Source: Zoroaster sp. YZ-2022
Lineage: Eukaryota > Echinodermata > Asteroidea > Forcipulatida > Zoroasteridae
Length of the DNA stretch: 64,000 nucleotides
NCBI GenBank assembly: GCA_029582265.1
Contig: CM055828.1
Coordinates: forward strand, 13,923,777 to 13,987,776
Direction: 5' to 3'
The notes under the pieces were generated by a model. It searched no databases. It was not told the origin of the DNA and worked only from the letters and a program-made list of their open reading frames with translations. Position 1 is the stretch's first letter. Each line of letters begins with the position of its first letter. Shown here piece after piece: positions 32,806 through 44,570 of the stretch. The position numbers were made by a program, and so were the translations under genes.

Positions 32806-34377
32806 CAACCTGACAATTAATGTTATTTAGCAGTGGTCTCCTCGTACCTGCTATATCGTCTCCCTATAAATTTTGTGTGCTCAAGGCAAAATCTTTCTGC
32901 CGTAGGGATGACAATCCAAAAAATCAACCACAACTTAACAGGCCTGCACTGTGTTGAAACCAGATATCTTATTCCCAGAAGCCATTTGCTTTTGGTTTGA
33001 AGAAAATTGGCCCAGGCATTCCAGAGTTAGAGGTCATTAAAGCCATAAAGGGTATGGCCATGGTCCAAGCTAGTATTACGTTATGTACATAACCTCCAAG
33101 GTGTCCTGTGGTCCATTTGGGAGTTCAATAACATTATACAAAAACTGTCCATTTTCAAGGAAGTGAATCTTGAAAAGTATTTGGCCGAGTTTTTTTCATT
33201 TTTGGAACATCTTTAGAAACCAGCCTACTCTTTCACCCTATCAATCTGAAAACTAGTTGCCATTGATGCCAAATTAATTAAGATTTAAAAAAATATGCCT
33301 TCAGACTTAACGAACTTGTTGTGGTTGTGACAAGTGCGTGGCCGCGCTGGTAAAAAAGCCTGGTTAGTCTGATCCCGGCTCAGTTTAATGCGCGTAAAAG
33401 TGAGGTGAATCCCAGACCGATGACTCATGCATCGCTGGCTGACAACGCGTTACAAACAAAACCTCGCCAGTCTGATCCCGGCTCCGTTTACTGTGCGTAC
33501 AAGTGAGGCGAATCCCAGACTGATGACTCACCATGGATGGCTCACCAACTTCTTTCGCAGAACAGGTCAAATGAATATCGCTATAACGTAATGGGACCTC
33601 GATGTCGGAAACAGCATGAAACGGGCATTCCATTGAGGTATGGGTGAAGGCCGTACCAGTGTTAGATCCGAAATTATTTGGTCTCAAAGTCTTTCTTTTG
33701 TTTTAAAACCTAATTAATTTTTTTAAGTACTTTTGAAACAGTTTTCTGGCTACAGATCTAATTTTAAGCTTTATTTTGATACCAAGATCATCAGGATTGA
33801 TGATTGGAACGCAAAGTCCCCTCCGTATAAAAGTGGGTCTTACCGCTAATTTTTTTTGGACCATTTTTGAGCGGCGAATTTGACAGTTGATTTTTCCGCT
33901 TTGGGCCATTTTCGGGCTTCGTTTTCATGTTCAACTCGACGGTAAAATTCGTTCAAAACTTTTTTAAAGTGTGAAACAGTGAAAATGGTGCTTGAATCTA
34001 CTGTGTTATGAGTTGTAGCTTTGTTTTCTAGTGAGAAATAAATTTTTGAAGTTAGAAATTATCGCTCGTAACGGAGTTTTTTCAGCACTTTTGATGTGAG
34101 GGCGCTGTTGCTTTCGTCCTCCCTACTTTTGGTCCTGTAATTTCTTACTGTTAAGTAAAATAAGTCTTTTGAATACCTTGTCCTTATCATGATCGAACCG
34201 ATATACTAACTGTTAACGTTATTATGTTACTGCTTTTTCACTAACAGTTAACGTTAGCAAACATAATGAAAAAACATCCGTGTACATAATTCACCGCACT
34301 CGTGAAATGAACCACTTACATTTGGATTAAAATTTGTTGGAAACTTGCAAAACTATGTCGTATTACTGGTTGGAATA
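32806..34377. other. Gene-free stretch with a two-copy 103-bp repeat
   Basis: The only structure found is a direct repeat, the unit starting AGTCTGATCCCGGCTCMGTT at 33366 and again at 33469, period 103, with about 10% differences. No gene was recognised. Confidence 0.5.
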
Positions 34378-34471
34378 GAATGTCGTGTCCGACCACCACT
34401 TTTTCTCATTCAATATAACCAATAATGTGATCTTACCTACCTAGTAAGGTGGACATATACTTCAAAGGAAA
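34378..34471. mobile_element. GAATGTCG-family fragment (inverted)
   Basis: Starts GAATGTCGTGTCCGACCACC and runs as the reverse complement of the right end of the neighbouring full copy (34790-34893), through AACCAATAATGT and CTTACCTACC. Confidence 0.65.
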
Positions 34472-34893
34472 GAATGTCGTATCCAACCGCCACTTTTTAA
34501 GGCTTTTTTTGGAATTTTTTTGCAACCACGAACCAGTTAAAAAATGATTCTATCGATTTTTGGGGGTACAGACTTTTATGATGGTTTTCGGACTTTATTT
34601 CCCTTCTAAAATCCTCCCCTTCAGAAAATAGAAGGATCCTATTATAGTTGCCACTGCGCATGTGGAAAGACCGTGTTGGTCACTAACGGGTGAGTCGACA
34701 AGATCAAACTGACATGACTGAGGAAGTCATCAATTGTATAACAAAATTGCCCTATTTTTCATGAAATAAATATCCTGGAATAATTTGAAGTATATGTCCA
34801 TCATCATCCATATGTTCTCCGCCTTATTGGGTAGGTAAGATTACATTATTGGTTATATTGAATGAGAAAAAGTGGCGGTCGGATACGACATTC
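34472..34893. mobile_element. GAATGTCG-family MITE, full copy
   Basis: A 422-bp element with ~27-bp inverted ends: GAATGTCGTATCCAACCGCC at the left and GGCGGTCGGATACGACATTC at the right. The interior (CTCCCCTTCAGAAAATAGAA, TAGTTGCCACTG) recurs at 34894-35243 inverted and at 39046-39767. Confidence 0.75.
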
Positions 34894-35243
34894 TACCCAC
34901 TTCAAATTATTCCAGGATATTTATTTCATGAAAAATCAGGCATTTTTGGTATACGATGACTTCATCAGTGATGTCAGTCTGATCTTGTCAATTCACCCAT
35001 TACAACAGTACAACACGGTCATTGTACATGCACAGTGGCAACTATAATAGGATCCTTCTATTTTCTGAAGGGGAGGATTTTTTTAGAAGGGAAATAAAGT
35101 CTGAAAACCATCATAAAGGTGGATTTTAAAGATAGTTTTCGCTTTCTGTACCCCCAAAAATCGATAGAATCATTTATCACTGGTTAGTGGTTGCAAAATA
35201 ATTTTAAAAAAACCTTAAAAAGTGGCGGTCGGATACGACATTC
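34894..35243. mobile_element. GAATGTCG-family copy, inverted and partial
   Basis: Reverse complement of 34472-34800, ending GGCGGTCGGATACGACATTC at 35243. With the preceding copy it forms a near-palindrome of about 770 bp. Confidence 0.7.
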
Positions 35244-35341
35244 ATGCTTGTTAGAAAAATAAAAATCATCTTGTGAAATTGTTTGAAATGATTTAAAAGT
35301 TGTTTAACCACTGATTTTACAAAAAATATTACATACAAATA

Positions 35342-35701
35342 TTAACCCTCCTATGCCCAGGCTGAAATTTGGCCCAGTAAGCACCGCACCCACAGACAGT
35401 CACTTGAGTATTTTTGGTTGCATTGCCAATTGTTCACACATGTGTATTTTTCTCTAAGAGTGCTGGAGTTAGTGGCAAAGTCAAACACACTTGTGTATGT
35501 CCTACATAAGTTATATGCAGAGTCACACAGAGCTGTGTATGTACTGCATAAGTTAGCAGCACAGTCGTGTGGTTTTGGTTTGACCTCCTACCATAGCCAC
35601 ATGTCCTTGCATTTATTTGAGTGCACTGCACAAAGTCAATGGGTTGGGAGTTACATACAAATATTGAGTGTCTTTGATTGTTAAACCTATAGGAGGGTTA
35701 A
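35342..35701. mobile_element. TTAA/CCCTCCTA MITE, family A copy 5 (inverted)
   Basis: Ends TTAACCCTCCTATGCCCAGG and CCTATAGGAGGGTTAA. The interior is that of copies 2, 4 and 7 in opposite orientation. It has extra ACACAGAGCTGTGTATGT-type sequence in the middle. Confidence 0.85.
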
Positions 35702-35803
35702 GGGATGTATATCAGATGGAATTCGGGTAAATTCTTACCCAAGTCAACTCGTACCCAGGTCAACTTTATTTCATGATATTCAAATCTCTTTTTGGAAATT
35801 GTG

Positions 35804-35821
35804 GTGGCTCAGAAAAGAGCC
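35804..35821 (-). promoter_or_regulatory. Histone-type 3' stem-loop look-alike with downstream purine box
   Basis: On the minus strand GGCTCTTTTCTGAGCCACCA is the histone mRNA 3' stem-loop pattern (GGYYCTTYTNAGRRCC) with a single change, T for A at the top of the stem. It is followed about 10 nt later by AAAAAGAGA, like a histone downstream element. No histone coding frame precedes it. Confidence 0.35.
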
Positions 35822-36293
35822 AGTTTGGTTATTAGTGGTCTCATAGCGAAGGATTAGCCCAGGGACTGCTATACTACGTGTTGCATGACTCCGTCAGAGT
35901 CTGGGAGTTATCAACCCCACCACATTGACGAACCCAACAGTGAATATTCGTCCCTTTATAAAGCCGGCCGGGAAGTTTCATTTAAGAAATGTATATTTAT
36001 TTAGTGGAAAAAGCTGATTAAAATTACTCCGTGCGGTCAATGCTTCTGTTGTGATTTAGCTGAAGACATGGCTGCCAGTGACATCCCGTGGTGTAACACG
36101 CGACCTCCGAACTTTTGTTAGCCTCCGCATCCGTCGCTCTGGTGTGAGCTTACCTTATCCTAGCTCTATGAACTTCTTCCTTCGTATACACTGCATCAGA
36201 GTTCTACCGATGAAACCTCATTTCCCCCTGTACATGCAATATGTTGAATAAAATGATGCATGTTTCCACCATTTTCCTTCCTGTTTTCACCCG

Positions 36294-36968
36294 TTAACCC
36301 TAACAGACTAGGCCCTTTTGCTTACACATAGCCCAAATCCTCCTATATCCTTCTGTATTAGAGAGTCAACAGCTCAAAGTACCCAAATCCTTCTAAATCC
36401 TCCTGGTTTTTCTTAATATGGCCAACTGCCCAAATCCTTCCAGATCCTCCTGTGACAGAATGGTTATAAAATTACCCTCAAACAAATGGAAGTGCCCGTG
36501 CTACATATGACCTTTTCATACCAGGACAATGGTCATAGAAATTCCATTGGTATGCACACTAAGCATATATATGTGTTTCTTATCAGTAATACATAAACAT
36601 ACAATGCCTAGGGACCCCCAGCACTGACCCCTTGACCTTGCAATAGACCCACTTAACTTGTTACACTTACCTTGCCAATAATTAAACAAAAATTGTTTAG
36701 GCTACATCACATTCCCCTCCCCCAGCAACCCAAATCCTTCTGAATTCCATTTTGGCCAAGCTGCATAAGACCCTAATCCTTCTCTTTCCTCTTATGTAAA
36801 ATACAGCCTGATAGCCCAATTCCTTATAAATCCTCTCATAGCAGAAACCCACTATGGCCCAAATCCTTCTGGATCCTCCTCCACTGAAAAGTCCTAATAG
36901 CCCCAATCCTTCGGAATCCTTCACTTTGGCAAAGAGGATATAGAAGGATTTGGGCTGGTTAGGGTTAA
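36294..36968. mobile_element. TTAA/CCCTAAC MITE, family B copy 3
   Basis: Ends TTAACCCTAACAGAC and GGTTAGGGTTAA. At 675 bp it is the longest family B copy, carrying many CCCAAATCCTTCT and GGATTTGGG units. Confidence 0.75.
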
Positions 36969-37923
36969 AGTACATTTTCTTTTTCTATTTAATCTCATGA
37001 TGGTCGTCGGGCCCTTGATTATGTAAAATTTTACCTGAAAATGGTGATATTTCCATTGCTGATGAGAAAAGTGACTGTTATGGCTGGTTGTCAGCCATCA
37101 TGGATAAGGTTAGCCCTCAAGGCCCCCTCCTTGTATTATGTTATATACTGCGTCGGGGTCCTCCAGATTAAATCTCATCTTCCTCCGTCGGCAAGAACCC
37201 AAACACATTAGCCTTACCGGTTATAAGCTTCAATGTGTGGACTTGTTCTTTTTTGAGGGCATACTTTACTTTGTGATCTTCGAAAACCTGGCTTAAGAGT
37301 TTCCTATTCATTTTGTATGCGTCTGTATGTACAGAGCAATTCAAATGCAACCTTTATATACTAACAGCAGTAACCCTAACCAAGTACTGAGTGCATATAT
37401 ACAAAAGTAATGCAAATTAAATGCAAAAATATCATTCTATTACCAAAAACTACTATAAGAGGACAAACCCTTTATGCAAATATCCCTGTGCCGAAGAGCG
37501 ATTTCAATTTACACAGTTACGCGTAAGCTCACCAGAGCGACGGATGCGGAGGCTAACAAAAGTTTGGAGGTCACGCGTTGCACCACGGGAGGCCACTGGC
37601 AGCCATGTCTTCAGCTAAATCACAACAGAAGCATTGACCGCACGGAGTAATTTCAATCAGCTTTTTCCACTAAATAAATATACATTTCTTAAATGAAATT
37701 TCCAGTCCGGCTTTATAAGGGGACGAATATTCACTGTGACGATTTCGTGAGGACAAAAACAGGTAAAATATGTCATATCAGCTTCCTGTTGGGTTCATCA
37801 ATGTGGTGGGGTTGATAACTCCTGGACTCCAACGGAGTTGTGCAACACGTAGTATAGGAGTCCCTGGGCTAAGCGAAGGACCAGTGAGGTGCTTGCCAAA
37901 ACTGCTGACAGTAAATTAGGGTA

Positions 37924-38438
37924 GAATGTCGAACCCACCCGTCACTTTTTTAGAATCGATCAAAAATGGATAGAATCATTTTGAAATTGGTTAGTGGTTG
38001 CAAAAAATTCCCTAGGGCTGTGCCGGGTATCCGGGTATCCGGATACCTGACCGAAACGGTCATTACCCGGTTCCATTTTTCGGTTCCAATTACCCGTAAA
38101 CGATTTTTTAAACTTCGGACTTAACATTTGAGCGGTGCAAACAGAAATCTGTGACTCTTGAACAATGCACTTGTACAGACAATTATTCAAGAGATTACAC
38201 TCCAATAAAGAAAAGATCGATAGTATGGTATCCTCTGTATTATAAAAGTCAATTTGTTACCATTTACAGTACATGTATTTGTACACCACCGGAGGCATGT
38301 TTTCAATAAAAATGAAAAACGGGTATCCTGGTATCCGAAGTTTCCTGATTTCGGGTATCCGGTTCCAAAAATATCCGAAAACGCACAGCCCTAAAATTCC
38401 CAAAAACCTTTAAAAAGTGACGGTTGGATACGACATTC
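37924..38438. mobile_element. GAATGTCG-family MITE, copy interrupted by a hAT MITE
   Basis: Ends GAATGTCGAACCCACCCGTC and GACGGTTGGATACGACATTC. It is split at AAATTCCC by the element at 38013-38393. Confidence 0.75.
38013..38393. mobile_element. hAT-type MITE with 8-bp duplication
   Basis: Perfect 11-bp inverted ends TAGGGCTGTGC/GCACAGCCCTA, flanked by the exact 8-bp duplication AAATTCCC (38005-38012, 38394-38401). Subterminal parts carry repeated GGGTATCCGG motifs. 381 bp, no coding sequence. Confidence 0.92.
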
Positions 38439-38770
38439 TTTCCATAACTTGATACATGTACCATGACTGAGTGTGGTTGAGTTCAAAAGATGGGTGGAAA
38501 ATTTGGTTCTACAGGTTACGGACAAAAGTGCCATCTAAATTTCTTATTCGTATCTCCCCATTTTACTTTTTCTTTTACTCCCTTTTAGAAGTGCCGTCTA
38601 AATTTTATTGTACTGAATTTTTTATTTTCACTTCTTTTTTATTTCATGTGCATCTTCTAGCTGGTCTTTTTGAAAGAAAAAATAAAAAAATAAAATATGC
38701 CATCAAAACAATGAACAACAACACTTGGCTGTGAGTTGACTTGGGTACGAGTTGTCCCGATTCGGTATAT

Positions 38771-39045
38771 GACCTAACCAATTTTGTTTTATTGTTCTAT
38801 GCTGTCAGCGAGCTGTTGTCTGTGGAAACCAAAAGATATGCATGTTCATATATTGCGTTGATGACTACGCTTGCGCAGTAATAATGGGGAAACGATGTAC
38901 AGTAGTGTTGTATGAAGAGGTACGATGAGACCACTGCTACATGTACATGGAGCTATAATAGTCGGAACTAACACATTCCCAACTTGCCACGTTTACTCGT
39001 TTGTAAATCTATAAATTAAAACTTGATTTTGAGTGAGTATGGAAA
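38771..39045. other. Short gene-free gap
   Basis: Unremarkable sequence between two elements; no gene recognised. Confidence 0.4.
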
Positions 39046-39767
39046 GAATATCGAACCCAACCATCACTTGTGTACAGTGTCTAAGCATGTGTTTTTAGCA
39101 AACAAAAGGGCCAACATCTTATTGGATGTGCATAGATTTCCAATCCTCACATGACTACACTTTCCTCTCCTTAAATACGCTTCAATAATGTACATCAAAT
39201 GAACATTCTACAAGTTTATTTCCCTTCTTTATTTCCCTTCTAAAAACATCCTCCCCTTCAGAAAATAGAAGAATCCCATCATAGTTGCCACTGTGCATGT
39301 ACGATGACCGTGTTGGCCATTAAACCCTCCTACAATCAGTGCAATTATTGAAACAACCCATTCAGGACACTCCAAGCCATTAGCTGCTGCCAGTGGCCTC
39401 CTATGGTTACCCTTCTGTGCACTGTCACACCACTGAGATTACAGGGTCAAGTGGTCTCCCATTGATACATTGTAGGCCATACTAATATGTTCAAACATTT
39501 ACAGTGACCTTGGGTGGCAACACAGTTGATTTTGTAAGATTACTTGGAAAAGACAGCAGGCTTGTACATGTATGTACTGAAGGTTGCTAAAGAACAGAAT
39601 TTAGTGGATCGGAGTGGCCTCTGTGTGTAGGAGGGTTTTAAAAATATTCTGGAATAATTTTAAGTATATGTCCATCATCATCCATATGTTCTCCACCTTA
39701 CTGAGCAGGTAAGATTACATTATTGGTTATAATAAGTGAGAACAAGTGGCAGTTGGGTAAGACATTC
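39046..39767. mobile_element. GAATGTCG-family MITE, copy interrupted by a TTAA MITE
   Basis: Ends GAATATCGAACCCAACCATC and GCAGTTGGGTAAGACATTC. The interior matches 34472-34893 but is split at 39320-39641 by family A copy 6. Confidence 0.75.
39320..39641. mobile_element. TTAA/CCCTCCTA MITE, family A copy 6
   Basis: Ends TTAAACCCTCCTACAATC and TAGGAGGGTTTTAA; interior close to copy 1 (5466-5762). It has inserted into the GAATGTCG element, so it is the younger of the two. Confidence 0.85.
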
Positions 39768-40296
39768 TACTCATTGTTTACATACTTTAAAAAGGTATGA
39801 CTTGTGCAATTTATGCATATAAATTTTGTCCTTTTCATGTTGATGCCATTGTACATCTGCTGTCACATCAAGCAAACACCTTGAAAATTTGGCACCTGCA
39901 CCAAAAACACAACTTGGTACCTATTTTTTTTGGTTTCATTTCACAATATTCATGTGGCATTTTTTGTGGCAACATTCCTTTTACATAAATGAACAACAAA
40001 AACAATAAATGTAGCAACACTGCAACAGAAGTAAATATATTTTGTTATAAGGAATCAAAATGTATCAAACCTTTGCTTTGCCACAGTCAACATTAAATAT
40101 TAATCATTGACAAAGTGTATATTTTTGTTTTAACCCAATTAACAAGTAAGAAAATAATTTACTTATCAAATTTTCAAAGAAAATTGGAGTGTGCCAGTTT
40201 AAAAATAGTTAGAATTTTCACTATTCTGTCTGTAATTCAATGAGAGGATACTTTACAATAAATTGCTTTTGGAATAGTGAAACCATGCACTATATA

Positions 40297-40446
40297 TATA
40301 CTTGTAGTAAAACTAGTGAAATGCTGGTAGTTGTAACTCCGAGTTTCACGCGTTATGCGATCATCAGACAGTTGTCTGATGATCGCATAACGCGTGAAAT
40401 TCGGAGTTACAACTACCAGCGTTCCACTAGTTTTACTACAAGTATA
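40297..40446. repeat. 150-bp near-perfect palindrome
   Basis: Arms of about 74 bp meet at CAGACAGTTGTCTG with a 2-bp centre (40371-40372). Sequence includes TTGTAGTAAAACTAGT, TAACTCCGA and CACGCGTTATGCGATCATCA with a few mismatches. Such an element can extrude as a cruciform. Confidence 0.9.
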
Positions 40447-40504
40447 ATACGCTCTGTCTATGTGGCATTGAGCACTGTACTTCAAGATAGACCGCTACAT
40501 TTAA

Positions 40505-40506
<2 letters not shown>

Positions 40507-40579
<73 letters not shown>

Positions 40580-40603
40580 CATACATACATACATATATAT
40601 ATA
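40507..40603. repeat. TA / CATA microsatellite
   Basis: GTGTGTGTATATATA with two CATACATACATA blocks. The tract is continued at 41515 after the inserted hAT-like element. Confidence 0.95.
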
Positions 40604-41514
40604 CAGTGGTGCACCCAAGGGGGGGCTTGAGCCCCCCCCCTCAAGGGTCCGCTGATGTTTTATTATTTTTTTAAAGAAGGAGCCAGGAAAGAGCAAAATC
40701 TGAGCCCAAGTCTTGTCTACAGAGGAGTTCGGCAAGGAGTATAGGGCAGTGGTACAAGGGATGGGGACTCAGGAGACTCAAGCTCCCCTCCAAAAGTTTT
40801 CCATTTATTCCACTCACTATTATATTTTACGGCATTAGTATGCATGTGCATGTAAGCTTGAAGGGCCACCAGTATATATAACAAGCATTTTTACACATTC
40901 TCCCCCTGCCATGGTGCACCCTGATCAGGGAGCAGCTTTATAATTGTATTTTCATTTTCTGTTGTCCGTTTCTCCTTGTTGAGGTCGTTGACTGTCGTTG
41001 AGGTTACTCGTAAAATTTAAACACGCCCGCATTATAATCAACTCCTTTCCAGTTTGTACACAATGGCCCAGGATTGGGTTTTAATTTACAAAGATTATGT
41101 GACACTCTTTTAGCAAACACCGATTGGATAATATTGGGATTTGGTTTTGCCGCCAAATTCGTGTTTGAAAAATTTAGCTCGCCCGAATGATCACAAACTT
41201 TACGTCCACGCAATGAAAGTATTTAACTATAGAAATCTTGCAGACGAAACAAGCTCAAGTTCTTTACATCAAGAGGAGGAAATTATATGGAAGGTAAAAC
41301 CCTACGAGTCCGAATCATGCCATAATGTCTTCTTTTTATGACTAGAAACCACCAGGAAACATTTAACATGTGCCGTAGGTTCACTGACGAGCACGACTAG
41401 GGACATGGCTGCAGCAGCGGTTATGGTTTGGGTCAGCCATGTCTCTCCCCATTATTGGATTTCAAATAAAAATATTTTGAGCCCCCCCCCAATCAAATCC
41501 TGGGTGCGCCACTG
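40604..41514. mobile_element. hAT-like element inserted in a TA microsatellite
   Basis: Left end CAGTGGTGCACCCAAGG with a G run and right end CCTGGGTGCGCCACTG preceded by a C run are inverted matches typical of hAT. The flanking TATATATA is consistent with an 8-bp duplication but uninformative in a TA tract. No transposase frame was recognised in its 911 bp. Confidence 0.75.
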
Positions 41515-41522
41515 TATATATA

Positions 41523-43439
41523 TATATATATACATCTTTAGTTTGTGTGCATTTTATTAGTATTTTAACTTTTTTGATCATCCTTAAATGAGATGATACT
41601 TAATTATGCTATATTTCTGATTACAACTTTTTGTCTGACTGATTGAGGTCATGGCATAGTGGTCTACCACAGGGCAGCATGGTGCGGAGGCCTTTAGAGC
41701 TCTTAACCAGTTCGCGTCGGGAATAAAAAGGTTTTTCTGGGCCCCTGTGCGGGTTTTTTTTCCCCACACAAACACGTTAATGGAAGCTTCCACAGCGCGT
41801 GGCCACGTCAACCGAGCATGCATACAAATATTCTGGAGTTTCCTATGGCGTGTTTAGACGCTCTCTGATCCGTGGTGCAAAAAAAATTGCGTGTATACAC
41901 GGCCTCCGACGCGAACTGGTTAAGACCTAAGGGCAGCAGCGCATGGAGCTCATCTGCCTGCAGTCTAAGCATGCGCTCACTGTACTACAGTACCGACTCA
42001 TTGAGAAAAATTTATATTTGGCCAAAAGGCAACATATAATTATTAATACCAGAGGTGTATTACCTACATGAAGTATGCCAGACTGCTGTAATCCATACCA
42101 CGGCACTGTACTCCAAATGTGCACAGTCACAACGATCATGAAAACAAGTTTTACTGGCCTGCCATAGGGCATCATGGGATTAGGGTGTTTGCTGTAGAAA
42201 GCTTGTTCCTAGAACTAGACACAATCTTTAGCTAGATGTGGGTGAACCATTCTTCTCCCACACTTATTCCACATTCTGGGTAAGTCTCCCAGACTGCACA
42301 GCTCTTCGTTTTGAGACCTTACGCATCAGTCTGTGGAGCAATTTGTTGTGATTGGCCCAAATCCATTGTTCTTGGAGTACTATGCCGTGGACTAAGTTAG
42401 TACATGACTAAATAGTACACTTCCTGTAGGTAATAGACTTCTGTTAATACAGAATGAAATTATTAGTACAATAACAAAACACAAAATTAATACTTTTTAT
42501 CAGGTCCTGTATTTGTTTACATTTTTTTAAATATAAAACGAGCAAGAAATTTCTGCCTGTGTAACTATGCAGGACTATAATTTATGTATGAACAAGACAA
42601 CATAAAACAATTAAAAGAAGGTACATGTACACTATTGGTATTAAGACAGTTATTTTGCTAATTTACTGTAATGATAGCACCTCAGACAGAACGATTTCAA
42701 GTGATGTTTGATAACATCACCAAGTTAGTTTTAATGCAAAACTGTGAGCAACTTGAAGAAAAAAAATTTACATAATGATTCCTTTTTTCTCTAAGATGAT
42801 GCACTTCAGACGGAATAATTCACCAGGATGATTGTTACTTTAACCAACTTCAGACCAAGTAAGTTTTATGTTAAATTGACCATGTTTTGTGCCTTCCCTC
42901 CAAAAGAAAAGCATTTAAAAACAACATTTCAATATGTGATGACAACACTACAGGTTAACAGAAAAAAGCTTGATTGGTCATCTCAGTGCTGAAATTCTTG
43001 ACCTCTAAAGATTACATAACTTGGTCCAAAAAATAACAAAATACAGATGAAACACTCACTCTAAAAAGTTAATATTTTCAGTCTCAACCTTTCTCTGGAA
43101 TGCATGCAAGATCTAGTAATATTCTTAAACTAAATACATATAATAGGGCTGATGGTGTACACACACAAACACATATATGCCCTGCTGACAATACCCAAAG
43201 CTAATTGTCATTGACAGTCTCCTTGTCTCTGAGTCTTTGTAATATCATTTAATTTTTTTTATGTGTTTTTTTTAATAACAATTATTGACTGTTATAGGTT
43301 CTCACATATCAACCATCATGACTGAAGTCTTAGGTGCAAGCAATCTTGGCTATATAGTGGATCATTCAGACTGATTGGAAATGTGATTTATCCTGGTAAC
43401 GAACGCTAACTGGGAAAAGTACTATCCAATTTTTTGGAA
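41523..43439. other. Gene-free stretch upstream of the presumed SETD2 first exon
   Basis: No transposon ends or exons were recognised. The sequence looks single-copy within the window and would include any 5' untranslated exon and promoter of the gene starting at 43440; no clear TATA box or CpG-rich core was seen. Confidence 0.4.
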
Positions 43440-43474
43440 ATGGCTGATGAATATGATCCAGCATTTCCAACTGA
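43440..43474 (+). CDS. SETD2: Candidate first coding exon of SETD2
   Basis: An ATG after GGAA opens MADEYDPAFPTE and runs straight into GA/GTGAGT, a strong donor with the break after codon position 2. An in-frame stop lies upstream at 43407. In human SETD2 the N-terminal region has the similar MGDFYDPEHPTP, so the M-x-D-x-Y-D-P-x-x-P-T pattern supports homology. It lies on the same strand, 16.5 kb before the large exon. The phases of the two exons do not match, so at least one unrecognised exon must come between. With only 12 residues, chance resemblance cannot be excluded. Confidence 0.4.
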
Positions 43475-44570
43475 GTGAGTACCTTGTTTTTGTTAACACT
43501 AGTCCTGTAACTTTGTAACAGTTGTTTTCAGATTATTATTCATTTGTAGCAAGTGTTACATGTATATAATTTTGATTCTCATAAATACATGTACACTGTA
43601 CTTTGTCCGTAATTGTGGTATTGTAAGTGAATAACGGCAGTTTTTCTCAATCAATTTCAGTTTTTGAGAGGCAAGAGTCTATATAGCATCATATTTTGTC
43701 AACAATAAAGCAATAAACATGTTCAAACTAGTGTCAAATTTTAGTAAAAAATACTCATTGTAAACACTTCAAATAAAAAATACTGACTAAAAACTATTGC
43801 ACACCAAATATGGCTCAAACATGTGTGATTCTTACCTGATTTTCAGACCAATGAAGTTGATGTTTTCCTCAACAAAAAAGCCCAGGCATGTATGGCAATT
43901 ATATTGTGCACAACATCATGTGACACAAATTGTCATTTAGAGCCTGTCCACAAATATGCTGCATTTAATTTCTACAAGGCATGGAAAGCATTCTCTTTTT
44001 ACTCCTGGTATCATCATTCAATGGTCAATTGAGGACGCTGTGCTTAATTTGAACACTATTGGAGTGCTGGACTGTGAGCCTGTTCATGCAGTGCACACTA
44101 TTCTTTGAATTGTATGGCCTTATAAAATTATCATGATCCATGTCATTCAAAATGCACGTTAAGCTCAAGAGGTCCAGCTTGTTATCTTTTGAATGAATGT
44201 AAACGAACCCAGGACACTTAAAGTGAAAGAATGTCTCTGGAATTACTTTCCAATTATGCTGGAATAGTTTGAATGTTTTGGGGAAAAACACTTTATATAA
44301 TGGTGTTATTGAACAAATCGCACACTCATGTACACAATGTTCATATTCTCAAAAAGCAAAAATCATTTCCAAGTGCAAAATCTTACACATAGGTCCATAT
44401 TTGACAAAAAAATTCTCCCTAGTGCCATTAATTCTGAAAATAATAATCACATCCATTGACATATTTGAATTGTATTGGCAAACATTTAAATAAAATTAAT
44501 TAGTCCTTCCCTTACTGCATCTATCTTTGCATGACTTACATCCAAACCATTGACATGTTAGAAGGTAACA

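Larger units (their letters stand above)
35707..38770. mobile_element. 3-kb palindromic element with secondary insertions
   Basis: Outer ends are inverted around GAATTCGGG and AACTCGTACCCA (35707-35765 versus 38735-38770). Longer inner arms, 35838-36163 and 37510-37895, match inversely through TCCCTGGGC, CCACCACATTGA, AAGAAATGTATATTTATTTA, GCTGAAGACATGGCTGCC and CATCCGTCGCTC. The centre holds a family B MITE (36294-36968); the right side holds a GAATGTCG-family MITE (37924-38438). No transposase seen. Confidence 0.7.

Noticed and set aside
35418..35684. 88-residue plus-strand frame
   Set aside because: Lies wholly inside a family A MITE and is translated from its repeated interior; the other copies do not preserve the frame.
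36300..36310. TTAACCCTAAC as interstitial telomere sequence
   Set aside because: Only one or two TTAGGG-like units occur, always at inverted ends of family B elements, so they are transposon termini.
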